Virus record (IMG/VR): IMGVR_UViG_3300012006_000013
Location: 1 to 40,361 of that record
Source: a virus
Length of the DNA stretch: 40,361 nt
Strand: one strand, 5' to 3'
Shown one piece after another: positions 1 through 6,462 of this stretch; position 1 is the stretch's first letter; each line of letters begins with the position of its first letter. The notes below the pieces were generated by a model. It saw only the letters and a list, made by a program, of their open reading frames with translations, was not told the DNA's origin and made no database searches. Both the position numbers and the translations under genes were made by a program.

Positions 1-1
1 T

Positions 2-349
2 CTTGCAGCTAAATTAAAAGCAGATCTACAAACACAAATGATGCAATCTCATACACAAGAATTACAAGCAGCTGCTAGAGTTGTAGAAGCAGAAGCTAAA
101 GCTGGTTGGTTTGCAGCTAGTTGGAGACCTTTATTAATGTATGTGCTTATATTTATATTAATATGGAATTATGTATTAGGGCCTGTAATATTATTTTTCT
201 TTAAGGCATCTATAACTATAGAACTTCCAGGAGATGTGTGGACACTATTACAAATAGGTCTTGGTGGTTATGTTGTAGGAAGATCTGCAGAATCAGTAGC
301 CAGAACCATGGCTAATAAACCTACATCAAAAGACCAAGAAAACGGATAG
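2..349 (+). CDS. 3TM holin-like protein (5' truncated)
   Basis: Small membrane protein resembling the three-TM holin family of gene-transfer agents and phages (GTA_holin_3TM type). An amphipathic Ala/Gln/Glu-rich N-terminal part is followed by a WRP motif, a hydrophobic segment (LLMYVLIFILIW), a second one around LGPVILFFF, and a C-terminal GGYVVGRSAE segment typical of the family. The reading frame is open to the window edge, so the true start probably lies to the left; the ATGs at 38 and 41 have no ribosome-binding site. It would make or regulate holes in the inner membrane at lysis. It overlaps a tiny lipoprotein ORF by one base, which fits a lysis cassette, but no endolysin is in view. 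Family assignment is by pattern recognition. Confidence 0.7.
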   Translation, partial: LAAKLKADLQTQMMQSHTQELQAAARVVEAEAKAGWFAASWRPLLMYVLIFILIWNYVLGPVILFFFKASITIELPGDVWTLLQIGLGGYVVGRSAESVARTMANKPTSKDQENG

Positions 350-450
350 TGAAATACTTAGTTATTTTGTTATTGCTTTATTCTTGCAATAATGTAAATT
401 CACCTTACATAGATAATATAACATTATTAAAAATAGAAAAGACATTCTAA
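349..450 (+). CDS. 33-aa candidate lipoprotein overlapping the holin
   Basis: A GTG-started ORF that shares one base with the holin stop (TAGTG). It reads as a short basic start, a hydrophobic stretch (LVILLLLYS) and a cysteine at about residue 14, i.e. a lipoprotein-type signal with a slightly unusual lipobox (LYSC), then about 20 polar residues. Rz1-type outer-membrane spanin lipoproteins look like this and often overlap or follow holin genes, so a lysis role is possible. No partner i-spanin of normal length is seen. The alternative is a chance ORF; the lipobox and the tight overlap argue for a real gene. Confidence 0.45.
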   Translation: MKYLVILLLLYSCNNVNSPYIDNITLLKIEKTF

Positions 451-451
451 T

Positions 452-646
452 ATGATAGAAAGATTAAAAGATTTAATAGTTAAAAACTTTTCTAATAAAG
501 AAATAGAAAAGAAAAATGATGCTTTACTTAGAAGTAGAAAAGAAGTTGAAATTAATGGTAATGGAACTTCTGGTTATACTATTAAAGAAGGTTCTCATAA
601 AGGTACCGTTGTAGGCCATATCACTAGAAGTCCCAAAGTAATTTAA
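452..646 (+). CDS. small conserved-type protein of unknown function
   Basis: 64 residues with a charged helical N-terminal half (Lys/Glu-rich, about residues 1-33) and a Gly/Thr/Ser-rich C-terminal half (GNGTSGYTIKEG) that looks like a short beta segment. No signal peptide or membrane segment. It starts one base after the stop of the upstream lipoprotein ORF, so it is probably translationally coupled. It is the last gene before a consensus sigma70 promoter. I do not recognise the family. Confidence 0.6.
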   Translation: MIERLKDLIVKNFSNKEIEKKNDALLRSRKEVEINGNGTSGYTIKEGSHKGTVVGHITRSPKVI

Positions 647-650
647 CTGG

Positions 651-679
651 TTGACAAACCAATCAAATTAGTATATAAT
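651..679 (+). promoter_or_regulatory. Consensus sigma70 promoter (TTGACA-17-TATAAT)
   Basis: TTGACA at 651-656 and TATAAT at 674-679 are separated by 17 bases, a perfect match to the bacterial housekeeping promoter. It lies in the gap after the 64-aa gene and about 30 bases upstream of the 49-aa membrane protein, whose start has an AGGA Shine-Dalgarno. It should be read by unmodified host RNA polymerase, i.e. early in infection. Confidence 0.8.
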
Positions 680-710
680 ATAATATACATTAACTAAAAA
701 AGGAATAAAC

Positions 711-860
711 ATGTTTACATATAAAAATATAGCTATTGCTACAGTGGTAGTATTAGTTTTAGTTGTAGGATTTTACACATTAATAAAACCTTCTAAAAAG
801 GTAGATGTAACACCAGCAAAACCTGCTGTTACACAACCGGTTGCTCCAGTAAAGAAATAA
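711..860 (+). CDS. 49-aa membrane-anchored protein
   Basis: One N-terminal membrane segment (residues about 7-24, Val/Leu/Ile-rich) followed by a Lys/Pro/Val-rich tail (KPSKK, then alternating Pro, Ala, Val, Thr). The topology suggests a short tail exposed at the periplasmic face. The start is fixed by AGGA eight bases upstream. It is the first gene behind the consensus sigma70 promoter at 651-679 and is followed after one base by a lipoprotein gene. The pairing of an inner-membrane anchor with a lipoprotein recalls i-/o-spanin pairs, but both are far shorter than known spanins. Function unknown. Confidence 0.6.
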   Translation: MFTYKNIAIATVVVLVLVVGFYTLIKPSKKVDVTPAKPAVTQPVAPVKK

Positions 861-861
861 T

Positions 862-1023
862 ATGATAAGAGTATTGAGTATTTTTGTTATATTATCCTTA
901 ACTGCATGTAACACTGTATCTGGTATACAATCAGATATAAAATCAGCAAAAGATAAATCAGTAGATTGGTATAAAAAAAATGTAGATCAAAATGCTGATG
1001 GTGTAGAAAAAAAAAGTAATTAA
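862..1023 (+). CDS. 53-aa entericidin-like lipoprotein
   Basis: A clear lipoprotein signal: N-terminal MIRV, hydrophobic core, lipobox LTAC with the acylated Cys at residue 16, then NTVSGIQSDIKSAKDKSVDW, which recalls the small entericidin-type lipoproteins (A-C-N-T-V-x-G-x-x-x-D-I). The rest is Lys/Asp-rich. It is likely exported and anchored in a membrane. It follows the 49-aa membrane protein by one base and probably shares its sigma70 promoter. It could alter the envelope (lysis control, superinfection exclusion) or be an acquired host-type lipoprotein; the entericidin link is a motif resemblance only. Confidence 0.6.
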   Translation: MIRVLSIFVILSLTACNTVSGIQSDIKSAKDKSVDWYKKNVDQNADGVEKKSN

Positions 1024-1034
1024 AGAATTTATAT

Positions 1035-1062
1035 AGACTAGATACAATAAGGTGTCTAGTCT
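1035..1062 (+). terminator. 11-bp hairpin between small genes
   Basis: AGACTAGATAC (1035-1045) pairs with GTGTCTAGTCT (1052-1062) around a 6-base loop, with one G-T wobble. There is no long T-run after it; instead the TATAAATA late promoter starts at the next base (1063). It could end early transcription from the 651 promoter, insulate the late promoter, or act as an RNA processing site. Confidence 0.5.
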
Positions 1063-1070
1063 TATAAATA
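1063..1070 (+). promoter_or_regulatory. T4-type late promoter TATAAATA
   Basis: Exact TATAAATA. With the T4 register (the box covers about -13 to -6) transcription would start near 1076, giving a 30-base leader with an AGGAG ribosome site before the ATG at 1106. It directly abuts the hairpin at 1035-1062. Confidence 0.75.
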
Positions 1071-1105
1071 GAAATGCTATTAACACACACACAAAGGAGA
1101 AAACA

Positions 1106-1444
1106 ATGGCAACAACATCAAAAAACGGATATGAAATCCGATCAGACTTATTAGGATTAGCGAAAGATATCGTTGATTTTAATTTTCAAGCTCAAGTAAA
1201 AGAGTACGAATACTCAATTAAAAAAGACGGCGACCAAGTAGTGCAAGAGTTTAAAGCACCAACTGTTACACCAACAGATATTATTGAAATTGCAAAACAA
1301 TTCAATGAATTTGTTACTAGCGGCGATGTTATTAAACAAACGCAAGAGAACATACAGAAAGCTCAAGAAATGGTAAAACCTTATGCTGAAGCATATCAAA
1401 ACACAGTAAAAGCGTTTTTTCCAAATCTAAAGAACGGTAAGTAA
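1106..1444 (+). CDS. Conserved phage protein with NGYEIR motif
   Basis: 112 residues. It starts with a short Thr/Ser stretch and the motif KNGYEIRSDLLGLA, which I associate with a group of uncharacterised small proteins in marine T4-like phages. The middle is charged; the C-terminal third (residues about 65-112) is predicted helical with regularly spaced Gln/Ala/Val, slightly phasin-like. No membrane segment or signal. The start at 1106 rather than an upstream in-frame ATG is chosen because AGGAG lies five bases before it and because the upstream region carries the late promoter. Probably a late gene; function unknown. Confidence 0.75.
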   Translation: MATTSKNGYEIRSDLLGLAKDIVDFNFQAQVKEYEYSIKKDGDQVVQEFKAPTVTPTDIIEIAKQFNEFVTSGDVIKQTQENIQKAQEMVKPYAEAYQNTVKAFFPNLKNGK

Positions 1445-1445
1445 T

Positions 1446-1607
1446 ATGTTTCCATATAACCCTTGTGAAAACAAATGGTTATCTGATATTAAAAAAGGTG
1501 GTCAAGTTGATAAGAAACCTGGCCATCTTTTATCAGGTCAATCTTTTATAGATTATTTAAAAGATAAACTTAAAAAAAAACACTACCTATTATTTAAAAA
1601 AAACTAA
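1446..1607 (+). CDS. Small Lys-rich protein of unknown function
   Basis: 53 residues, beginning MFPYNPCENKWL and ending in a strongly basic tail (KDKLKKKHYLLFKKN). The start lies one base after the previous stop, suggesting co-translation. The middle carries GGQVDKKPGHLLSGQ. No membrane segment. The basic tail could contact nucleic acid. I do not recognise a family. Confidence 0.55.
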   Translation: MFPYNPCENKWLSDIKKGGQVDKKPGHLLSGQSFIDYLKDKLKKKHYLLFKKN

Positions 1608-1615
1608 ATATAATT

Positions 1616-1813
1616 ATGATAAAAACAATTATTGTTACTACTATATTAATACTATTAGCATTAGCAATTATAGGTGTTATACGTTCCGATAATACACAAT
1701 TTACATTGTTAAAAGCATCACCAGAGATTGATCGTAAAGAAAAGATAGCATTTAAGTTTATGTTAATAATGATAATACTTTTTGTATTATTGTTAATTAC
1801 TTCTTGGTTCTAA
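1616..1813 (+). CDS. Two-TM small membrane protein
   Basis: 65 residues with two hydrophobic helices (residues about 3-21 and 48-63) joined by a polar loop (IRSDNTQFTLLKASPEIDRKEKIAFK). Such hairpin membrane proteins are common accessory phage genes and may affect the host membrane. It sits between the Lys-rich 53-aa gene and the promoter of gene 33. No known family recognised. Confidence 0.6.
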   Translation: MIKTIIVTTILILLALAIIGVIRSDNTQFTLLKASPEIDRKEKIAFKFMLIMIILFVLLLITSWF

Positions 1814-1821
1814 GAATTTAC

Positions 1822-1850
1822 TTGACATTCCTGATAATATATGATATAAT
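1822..1850 (+). promoter_or_regulatory. Consensus sigma70 promoter of gene 33
   Basis: TTGACA at 1822-1827 and TATAAT at 1845-1850 with a 17-base spacer: a perfect housekeeping promoter. The expected start site (about 7 bases after the -10 box) falls on or next to the ATG of gene 33 at 1857, so the transcript should be leaderless or nearly so. It supplies a host-polymerase-driven source of the late-transcription coactivator. Confidence 0.8.
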
Positions 1851-1856
1851 TATATT

Positions 1857-2069
1857 ATGAACTCAAAAGAATTTTCATTACAAATAGAAAAGATAGTGCA
1901 AGAGAGAAAAGGCATATCTTATATGGATGCTATATTACGTTATTGTGAAGAAAACGAATTAGATCCTGGTACAGTAGCACCTATGATTACAAAAACATTA
2001 AAAGATAAGATTACAATAGAAGCACAGAATTTAAATTATATACCAAAGACAGGCCAGTTACCGGTATAA
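1857..2069 (+). CDS. 33: Late promoter transcription accessory protein gp33
   Basis: 70-residue homologue of T4 gp33, the coactivator that bridges the flap of host RNA polymerase beta subunit to the gp45 sliding clamp during late transcription with gp55. Motifs shared with short marine-phage gp33 proteins: an N-terminal helix FSLQIEKIVQERKGISYMDA, then ILRYCEENELDPGTVAP, then a helix TKTLKDKI. T4 gp33 is longer (112 aa). It is followed one base later by gene 59 and then, two genes on, by gene 32, matching the T4 order 33-59-32. There is no Shine-Dalgarno; the consensus -10 box sits six bases before the ATG, so the mRNA is probably leaderless. Confidence 0.85.
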   Translation: MNSKEFSLQIEKIVQERKGISYMDAILRYCEENELDPGTVAPMITKTLKDKITIEAQNLNYIPKTGQLPV

Positions 2070-2070
2070 T

Positions 2071-2682
2071 ATGTATGGTGGATTTGAAGTATTTAAAACT
2101 TACTTGGCAGTCAAACTACACTTCACAACAGATAGTTATGACTACCATAAATATGAAGGAAAAGTTAATTGTAAACTAGATACCTTTACTAAAAGAAATG
2201 ATAGATATTTTTTTCACAAGCTCAGTACCAGATATAATCAGGATGATATATTGGGTTTTTTTGTTAGTAATTTTTTATCTGATAGTAACAAGTGGGTAGG
2301 GAGTTTAATAAGAAATGATGGCCAAGATATTTTTACAGAATGGAAGAAACGCAATGAATCTTTTGAATATTATTTTAGAAGTGATTGTGTCCACATTTTT
2401 AATGATTTTAATGCTAAGCATCTTTCTTTTGATGATGGTTTTAGCAGTTTTGGTGGACAACATCCTAGATTTTTTCAATTGGTTTTGTCAAAAAAAATAT
2501 CTTATGAAACTGCAATCGTTTTCAATAAAGTGTTATCTTATAGTAAGTCTTGGAACAAACAGATTGTTGAACAAGTGGTTTGGCCAATCCACTCAAAAAG
2601 AATAGACAAATATGCACCGTTCGTTAACTATAATGAAACGGCAATAAAATTAATATTGAAAGAGGTATTTGTAAATGGATAA
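2071..2682 (+). CDS. 59: DNA helicase loader gp59
   Basis: 203 residues, close to the 217 of T4 gp59, which binds forked DNA and gp32 and loads the gp41 replicative helicase. The N-terminal part (KTYLAVKLHFTT, then YDYHKYEGKVNCK, then KRNDRYFFHKL) is the conserved all-helical HMG-like DNA-binding part of the family; the C-terminal part is helical with many aromatic and basic residues (WPIHSKRIDKYAP). It lies between gene 33 and gene 32 as in T4. Its last bases overlap the following 68-aa gene by 8. The GGFGG-like segment FSSFGGQHPRFF is near the middle. Confidence 0.88.
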   Translation: MYGGFEVFKTYLAVKLHFTTDSYDYHKYEGKVNCKLDTFTKRNDRYFFHKLSTRYNQDDILGFFVSNFLSDSNKWVGSLIRNDGQDIFTEWKKRNESFEYYFRSDCVHIFNDFNAKHLSFDDGFSSFGGQHPRFFQLVLSKKISYETAIVFNKVLSYSKSWNKQIVEQVVWPIHSKRIDKYAPFVNYNETAIKLILKEVFVNG

Positions 2683-2881
2683 AAGAATAGAAGAACTTTG
2701 TAAAGAGGTAAATAGATTTAATCATACAGATAAATATTTTAATCCCTATATGAAAATATCAGATTTTTTTAAACAATCAAATGGTAGAATTAAAGGTGAA
2801 TTAAAATTCTTAGTTAAAAAAATTTTAATTAATCTATCAATAGCATCATTAGTGGTTGGTTTATATTACATATTTAGATAA
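2675..2881 (+). CDS. 68-aa protein with C-terminal membrane anchor
   Basis: A soluble charged N-terminal region (residues 1-45, helical, many Lys/Glu) is followed by a single hydrophobic segment (about 48-66, ILINLSIASLVVGLYYIF). It looks like a tail-anchored protein facing the cytoplasm. It overlaps gene 59 by 8 bases and its stop overlaps the next start (TAATG), so it is part of one translationally coupled operon. Not recognised. Confidence 0.6.
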   Translation: MDKRIEELCKEVNRFNHTDKYFNPYMKISDFFKQSNGRIKGELKFLVKKILINLSIASLVVGLYYIFR

Positions 2882-3729
2882 TGTCTAACGTATTTTGTAT
2901 AGGTAACGGTACAAGTCGTAAAAATTTCAATTTAGAAAAAATAAGACCTTACGGTAAAATATTTGGTTGTAATGCCATATATAGAACATTTACACCAGAT
3001 GTATTAGTATCCGTTGACCATGGTATAATGCACGAAATATATCATAGTGGTTATTGTAAAAAAAACGAAACTTGGTTTAGAGATTGGACTAAATGTCCTG
3101 ATTTTATGTATGATAGTTTAGTACATGCCGGTCTTTCTAAAATAGATATAGATGAAATAAACAAATGGCATGTTAAAAATGAAAATAAAAGAACAGATGA
3201 AAAAGAATTTGTTATGCACGGCGCCAATTTATCTGGTTTAATAACTATATTAAATAAAGACAAATCAAAATTTCAGAAAAATATAAATTCAAATCAATTA
3301 GTAATTAGTTGGGTAAGAGATACTGATAAGACACATGATTTAAAAGAAATAATGGTAAATCAACAAGGCTCTGCCATAGATCACGGTTGGTCAGCAGGCC
3401 CAACTTCAGGTTATATTGCAATCAAATTATTTTCACCTAAAAAAGTATATCTTATAGGCCACGATTTGTACAGTAATGATGACAAAGTTAATAATATGTA
3501 TGCCGGGACTAAACATTATACTATACCTGAACATAGTCCAACACCTTGTGTTAACTGGATTGAACAATGGAAAACATTGTTTACCTGGGAGCCTAAAATT
3601 CAATTCATAAAAGTAAACGAATTTAATGATGATAGAGATACTACCAATACGGCCATTAATGAATGGCACGGCAAACCTAATATACGGTACATTAACTTTC
3701 AACAGCTTGACAAAGAACTAGGTCTATGA
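2881..3729 (+). CDS. DUF115/sialyltransferase-like protein
   Basis: 282 residues. The N-terminus FCIGNGTSRKNFNLEKI followed by GCNAIYRTF and PDVLVSVD is a Rossmann-like nucleotide-binding pattern seen in DUF115-type and GT42-type proteins (GNGxS, then an Asn-containing strand, then an Asp). A central SAGPTSGYIAIKLFSPKKVYLIGHDL segment fits the second half of that fold (a Gly-rich turn, then strand plus GHD). These features suggest a nucleotide-sugar-dependent or related enzyme, but activity cannot be assigned. It is inserted in the otherwise T4-like 33-59-32 block, so it is a late addition to a replication operon. An acidic or metal-binding site is not obvious apart from SVD and GHD. Confidence 0.6.
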   Translation: MSNVFCIGNGTSRKNFNLEKIRPYGKIFGCNAIYRTFTPDVLVSVDHGIMHEIYHSGYCKKNETWFRDWTKCPDFMYDSLVHAGLSKIDIDEINKWHVKNENKRTDEKEFVMHGANLSGLITILNKDKSKFQKNINSNQLVISWVRDTDKTHDLKEIMVNQQGSAIDHGWSAGPTSGYIAIKLFSPKKVYLIGHDLYSNDDKVNNMYAGTKHYTIPEHSPTPCVNWIEQWKTLFTWEPKIQFIKVNEFNDDRDTTNTAINEWHGKPNIRYINFQQLDKELGL

Positions 3730-3741
3730 TATATTAATGGT

Positions 3742-3876
3742 ATGTATATTAGAATATTGAATTATTTAATTAATAGACTTGAAAAACTACGAGATAGATT
3801 GAGATACCCTAAAGGTATTTCAGCTAAAGAATGGGCATCTCAACACAAAAAGTGGCGAGAAAAGAGTTATAAATAA
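3742..3876 (+). CDS. 44-aa basic small protein
   Basis: Short ORF from ATG 3742, with a helical N-terminus rich in Leu/Arg and a C-terminal segment ISAKEWASQHKKWREKSYK. Strongly basic with three Trp/Tyr pairs. The late promoter TATAAATA (3868-3875) overlaps its last three codons. Similar short WxxWRxK proteins occur in phage replication regions, but I cannot name a family. The coding style matches its neighbours. Confidence 0.5.
   Translation: MYIRILNYLINRLEKLRDRLRYPKGISAKEWASQHKKWREKSYK
3868..3875 (+). promoter_or_regulatory. Late promoter upstream of gene 32
   Basis: Exact TATAAATA inside the end of the 44-aa ORF. The start would be near 3881, leaving a leader of about 47 bases before gene 32, which has a good GGAG ribosome site at 3919-3922. 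In T4 gene 32 also has a late promoter. Confidence 0.7.
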
Positions 3877-3927
3877 TACTGATAGCGATTATACAGCTAA
3901 CACAAATACAAACATACGGAGAATACA

Positions 3928-4824
3928 ATGGACTTCAATACATTAAAAACTAGTCATTCTAACTTTGATAAACTTACCAAAGCACTAGAGGCTAACCTCA
4001 ATCCTGAGGATATTAATAAAACATCAAAAGACAAATACGCAGACGACAGAATATGGAAACCTGAACTAGATAAAACTGGTAGTGGTTATGCCGTACTTCG
4101 TTTCTTACCTGCTTCTGAAAAAGAAGAAATGCCATGGGTAAGAGTTTGGTCTCATGCCTTCCAAGATAAAGGTGGTTGGTATATTGAGAACTCATTAACG
4201 ACTTTAAATCAGAAAGATCCTGTCAGTGAAGAAAATACTAGATTATGGAACACAGGTGTTGAATCTGATAAAGAGATAGCAAGAAAAAGAAAAAGAAAAT
4301 TATCTTACTTCTCTAACATATTAGTTGTAAGTGATCCTAAACATCCAGAAAATGAAGGCAAAGTATTCATATTCAAATTCGGTAAAAAGATATTTGATAA
4401 GATTACTGAAGCAATGCAACCAGCATTTGAAGATGAAGCGGCCATTAACCCATTTGATTTTTGGAAAGGTGCAAACTTTAAACTAAAAATTAGAAAAGTA
4501 GATGGTTATTGGAACTACGACAAGTCTGAATTTGAGCCTGTTGCTCCTATTGCTGATACTGATGAAAAAATCAAAGCAATATGGTCTAAACAATATGCTC
4601 TTACACCTTTCTTGGCCCCTACTAATTTTAAATCCTATGATGAACTCAAAGAGAAACTGAATAGGGTAATTACGGGAACTAGAAATGCTGCTACTATTGA
4701 ATCTGCTGATCTCCCATCGGCTAAGACAAATGGTGCAGTAAAAAGTAATGGTAAAACTACTCCAGCCGCTAGTGATGATGACGATACGTTATCTTACTTT
4801 AGTAAATTGGCGGATGACGAGTAA
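3928..4824 (+). CDS. 32: Single-stranded DNA-binding protein gp32
   Basis: 298 residues (T4: 301). It coats ssDNA during replication, recombination and repair and recruits gp59, gp41 and polymerase. The OB-fold core is clear: WVRVWSHAF, LSYFSNILVVSDP, HPENEGKVFIFKFGKKIFDKI, FDFWKGANFKLKIRKVDGYWNYDKSEFEP. The C-terminal tail is acidic (DDDD, then KLADDE), the usual partner-binding arm; the N-terminal basic B-domain is present (residues about 1-20). The protein has no cysteine at all, so the zinc site of T4 gp32 (His64, Cys77, Cys87, Cys90) is absent. Start fixed by GGAG. A bidirectional terminator follows. Confidence 0.95.
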   Translation: MDFNTLKTSHSNFDKLTKALEANLNPEDINKTSKDKYADDRIWKPELDKTGSGYAVLRFLPASEKEEMPWVRVWSHAFQDKGGWYIENSLTTLNQKDPVSEENTRLWNTGVESDKEIARKRKRKLSYFSNILVVSDPKHPENEGKVFIFKFGKKIFDKITEAMQPAFEDEAAINPFDFWKGANFKLKIRKVDGYWNYDKSEFEPVAPIADTDEKIKAIWSKQYALTPFLAPTNFKSYDELKEKLNRVITGTRNAATIESADLPSAKTNGAVKSNGKTTPAASDDDDTLSYFSKLADDE

Positions 4825-4848
4825 TCTCTCTCTTTACTCATAACTTTG

Positions 4849-4872
4849 ACGGTGGCCAGAAATGGCCACTGT
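4849..4872. terminator. Bidirectional hairpin between gene 32 and the tail operon
   Basis: ACGGTGGCCA (4849-4858), loop GAAA, TGGCCACTGT (4863-4872): a 10-bp stem with one wobble pair, closed by a stable GAAA tetraloop on the plus strand. It lies between the stop of gene 32 and the converging stop at 4873, so it can serve both directions. T-runs are short on either side. Confidence 0.7.
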
Positions 4873-6459
4873 TTAAATCGGCACTGAATTTAAATTAATA
4901 AAAGAACGATCAAAGTTTGTAGGTTCCATAGTCATAGCCTGTGTATTAGAAGCATTTACACTACTATTAGATATATTAGGAGCTACTACTGTATTGTTAG
5001 TAGGTTTAGATTCATTTAATGCTTGGTTTTCTACACTCATTTGATTTAAATTTTGTGATCTAACATTTTTAGTCATTTGACTTATACTTCTTCTATCTTC
5101 ACCGCCTTCGGCATTGATAGGTAATATTTTCATAGCATCAGAATCACGACCTGTTTCAAAAGTCTTTACATCTTTAGATGTTTCACCATCAATTTCATTT
5201 CTGTTGACCATTTGTCCTTGACCAGTACGTTTTTGAATATCATTTTGATATTGAGGACTTTCTTTATTTTCTTGGCCAGGCACGGCAGTTTTACTCTTAT
5301 CTCCTACATCTTTATTTTTATTATCATCATCTTTTAATAAACTAAATGGCCATATTTTACTGATACCATCAAATATGTCAGCAAAGAAATCAATTACACT
5401 CTTAATAGCTTTATATAAAGCATATATAACAACACCTACCATAATGGCAATTAATATAAAAGGAATTAAAGGTGCTAACAATGCTAAAAATCCCATAGCA
5501 ACTCTACCTACCAAACCTGCTAATTTACCAAAACCTTTAAATAAATCACCACCTAATTGTTTGATTTCTTTACCAAAAGTTTTTATATTTCTAAATGCTT
5601 CACCAACTGTTTGGTCTAACATTCCAGAAACTCTTTCTTTAGGTTTTAACCCAGCTTTTTCTTTATCTCTCTCTAATAATTTATTCTTTTCAGATAAATT
5701 TTCTTGTCTTAGTAATATTTTTTCTTGATCCTCTTTATCTATTGTATCACTTTTTTTTAATTCTTTTAATTCTTTAGCTAAATCTTTTTCTTCTTGTTTT
5801 AATTTTCTTTCTTCTTCTTGTATTCTTTTTAACTCTATTCTTTCTTCTTTTTTAGATTTAATTTCTAATTTTAAAGTCTTTTCATTAACGTAAGTATTAA
5901 TTCCTCTTTCTCTTAATATATCTCTTTCTTTAGTTAATTCTTGTGTTTTTTCTACTCTAATTCTTTCAGCTTCTGCTTTATCTTCTTTACGTTGTCTATT
6001 CATATCGTAAAGTTTTTGAACAGAATCACCTATTTCTTTACTGTATTTACCTAAATCTACACCTAGTCGTGATTGTAGTCTATCAATTAATTCAAAACCT
6101 TTATCTATATCTCCTTCATAATTAGAAGATATTAAATCATTTACTTGTTTTATTTGTGAATCAATAGGTAAAAATTGCTTTGTCGTATTTAACGACATTT
6201 GATTAATTCTATTTGTTATTGATGTAGCTACTGTACCTAATACAGAAGCAATGTTTGTTGTGGTTAGGGGTTTTCCACCTTGTGTTGTGGCAATAGATTT
6301 TATATTGGCAACAGATTGTGCTTTATCTCTCAATCTTTCATCAACGATTTGTTGTTGCTGATTAGCAATTTTATCTTGTTTAGCAGTTAGTCTTTCCATC
6401 TGATTAAAGATTTTATTACCACCTGCCATATACAAACTATTATCGTTTTCGTCGGCCAT
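4873..6459 (-). CDS. Probable tail tape measure protein (gp29 position)
   Basis: 528 residues (T4 gp29 is 590). N-terminal helical region, then a long charged coiled coil (about residues 150-285, runs of Glu/Lys/Arg), then a strongly hydrophobic block (about 325-370, two segments including LALLAPLIPFILIAIMVGVV) and a low-complexity Asn/Ser-rich C-terminus. This coiled-coil plus central hydrophobic pattern is typical of tape measure proteins. It is the last gene of a minus-strand tail operon and lies just downstream of gene 26 with its frameshift extension, where tape measure genes sit in many phages. T4-like marine phages lack a recognisable gp29, and this gene would fill the role. Assigned by architecture and position, not by motif. 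Confidence 0.6.
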   Translation of the reverse strand: MADENDNSLYMAGGNKIFNQMERLTAKQDKIANQQQQIVDERLRDKAQSVANIKSIATTQGGKPLTTTNIASVLGTVATSITNRINQMSLNTTKQFLPIDSQIKQVNDLISSNYEGDIDKGFELIDRLQSRLGVDLGKYSKEIGDSVQKLYDMNRQRKEDKAEAERIRVEKTQELTKERDILRERGINTYVNEKTLKLEIKSKKEERIELKRIQEEERKLKQEEKDLAKELKELKKSDTIDKEDQEKILLRQENLSEKNKLLERDKEKAGLKPKERVSGMLDQTVGEAFRNIKTFGKEIKQLGGDLFKGFGKLAGLVGRVAMGFLALLAPLIPFILIAIMVGVVIYALYKAIKSVIDFFADIFDGISKIWPFSLLKDDDNKNKDVGDKSKTAVPGQENKESPQYQNDIQKRTGQGQMVNRNEIDGETSKDVKTFETGRDSDAMKILPINAEGGEDRRSISQMTKNVRSQNLNQMSVENQALNESKPTNNTVVAPNISNSSVNASNTQAMTMEPTNFDRSFINLNSVPI

Positions 6460-6462
6460 TTA

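Noticed and set aside
887-1090. 67-aa minus-strand ORF over the entericidin-like gene
   Set aside because: It is antisense to a clear lipoprotein gene and is a low-complexity Leu/Tyr/Phe artefact.
2315-2605. 96-aa ORF inside gene 59 in another frame
   Set aside because: It lies wholly inside a recognised gene and has no start signal; its hydrophobic look comes from AT-rich sequence.
5375-5728. 117-aa plus-strand ORF opposite the tape measure gene
   Set aside because: It is a mirror image of the coding sequence on the other strand, with Pro/Leu/Lys bias and no ribosome site.
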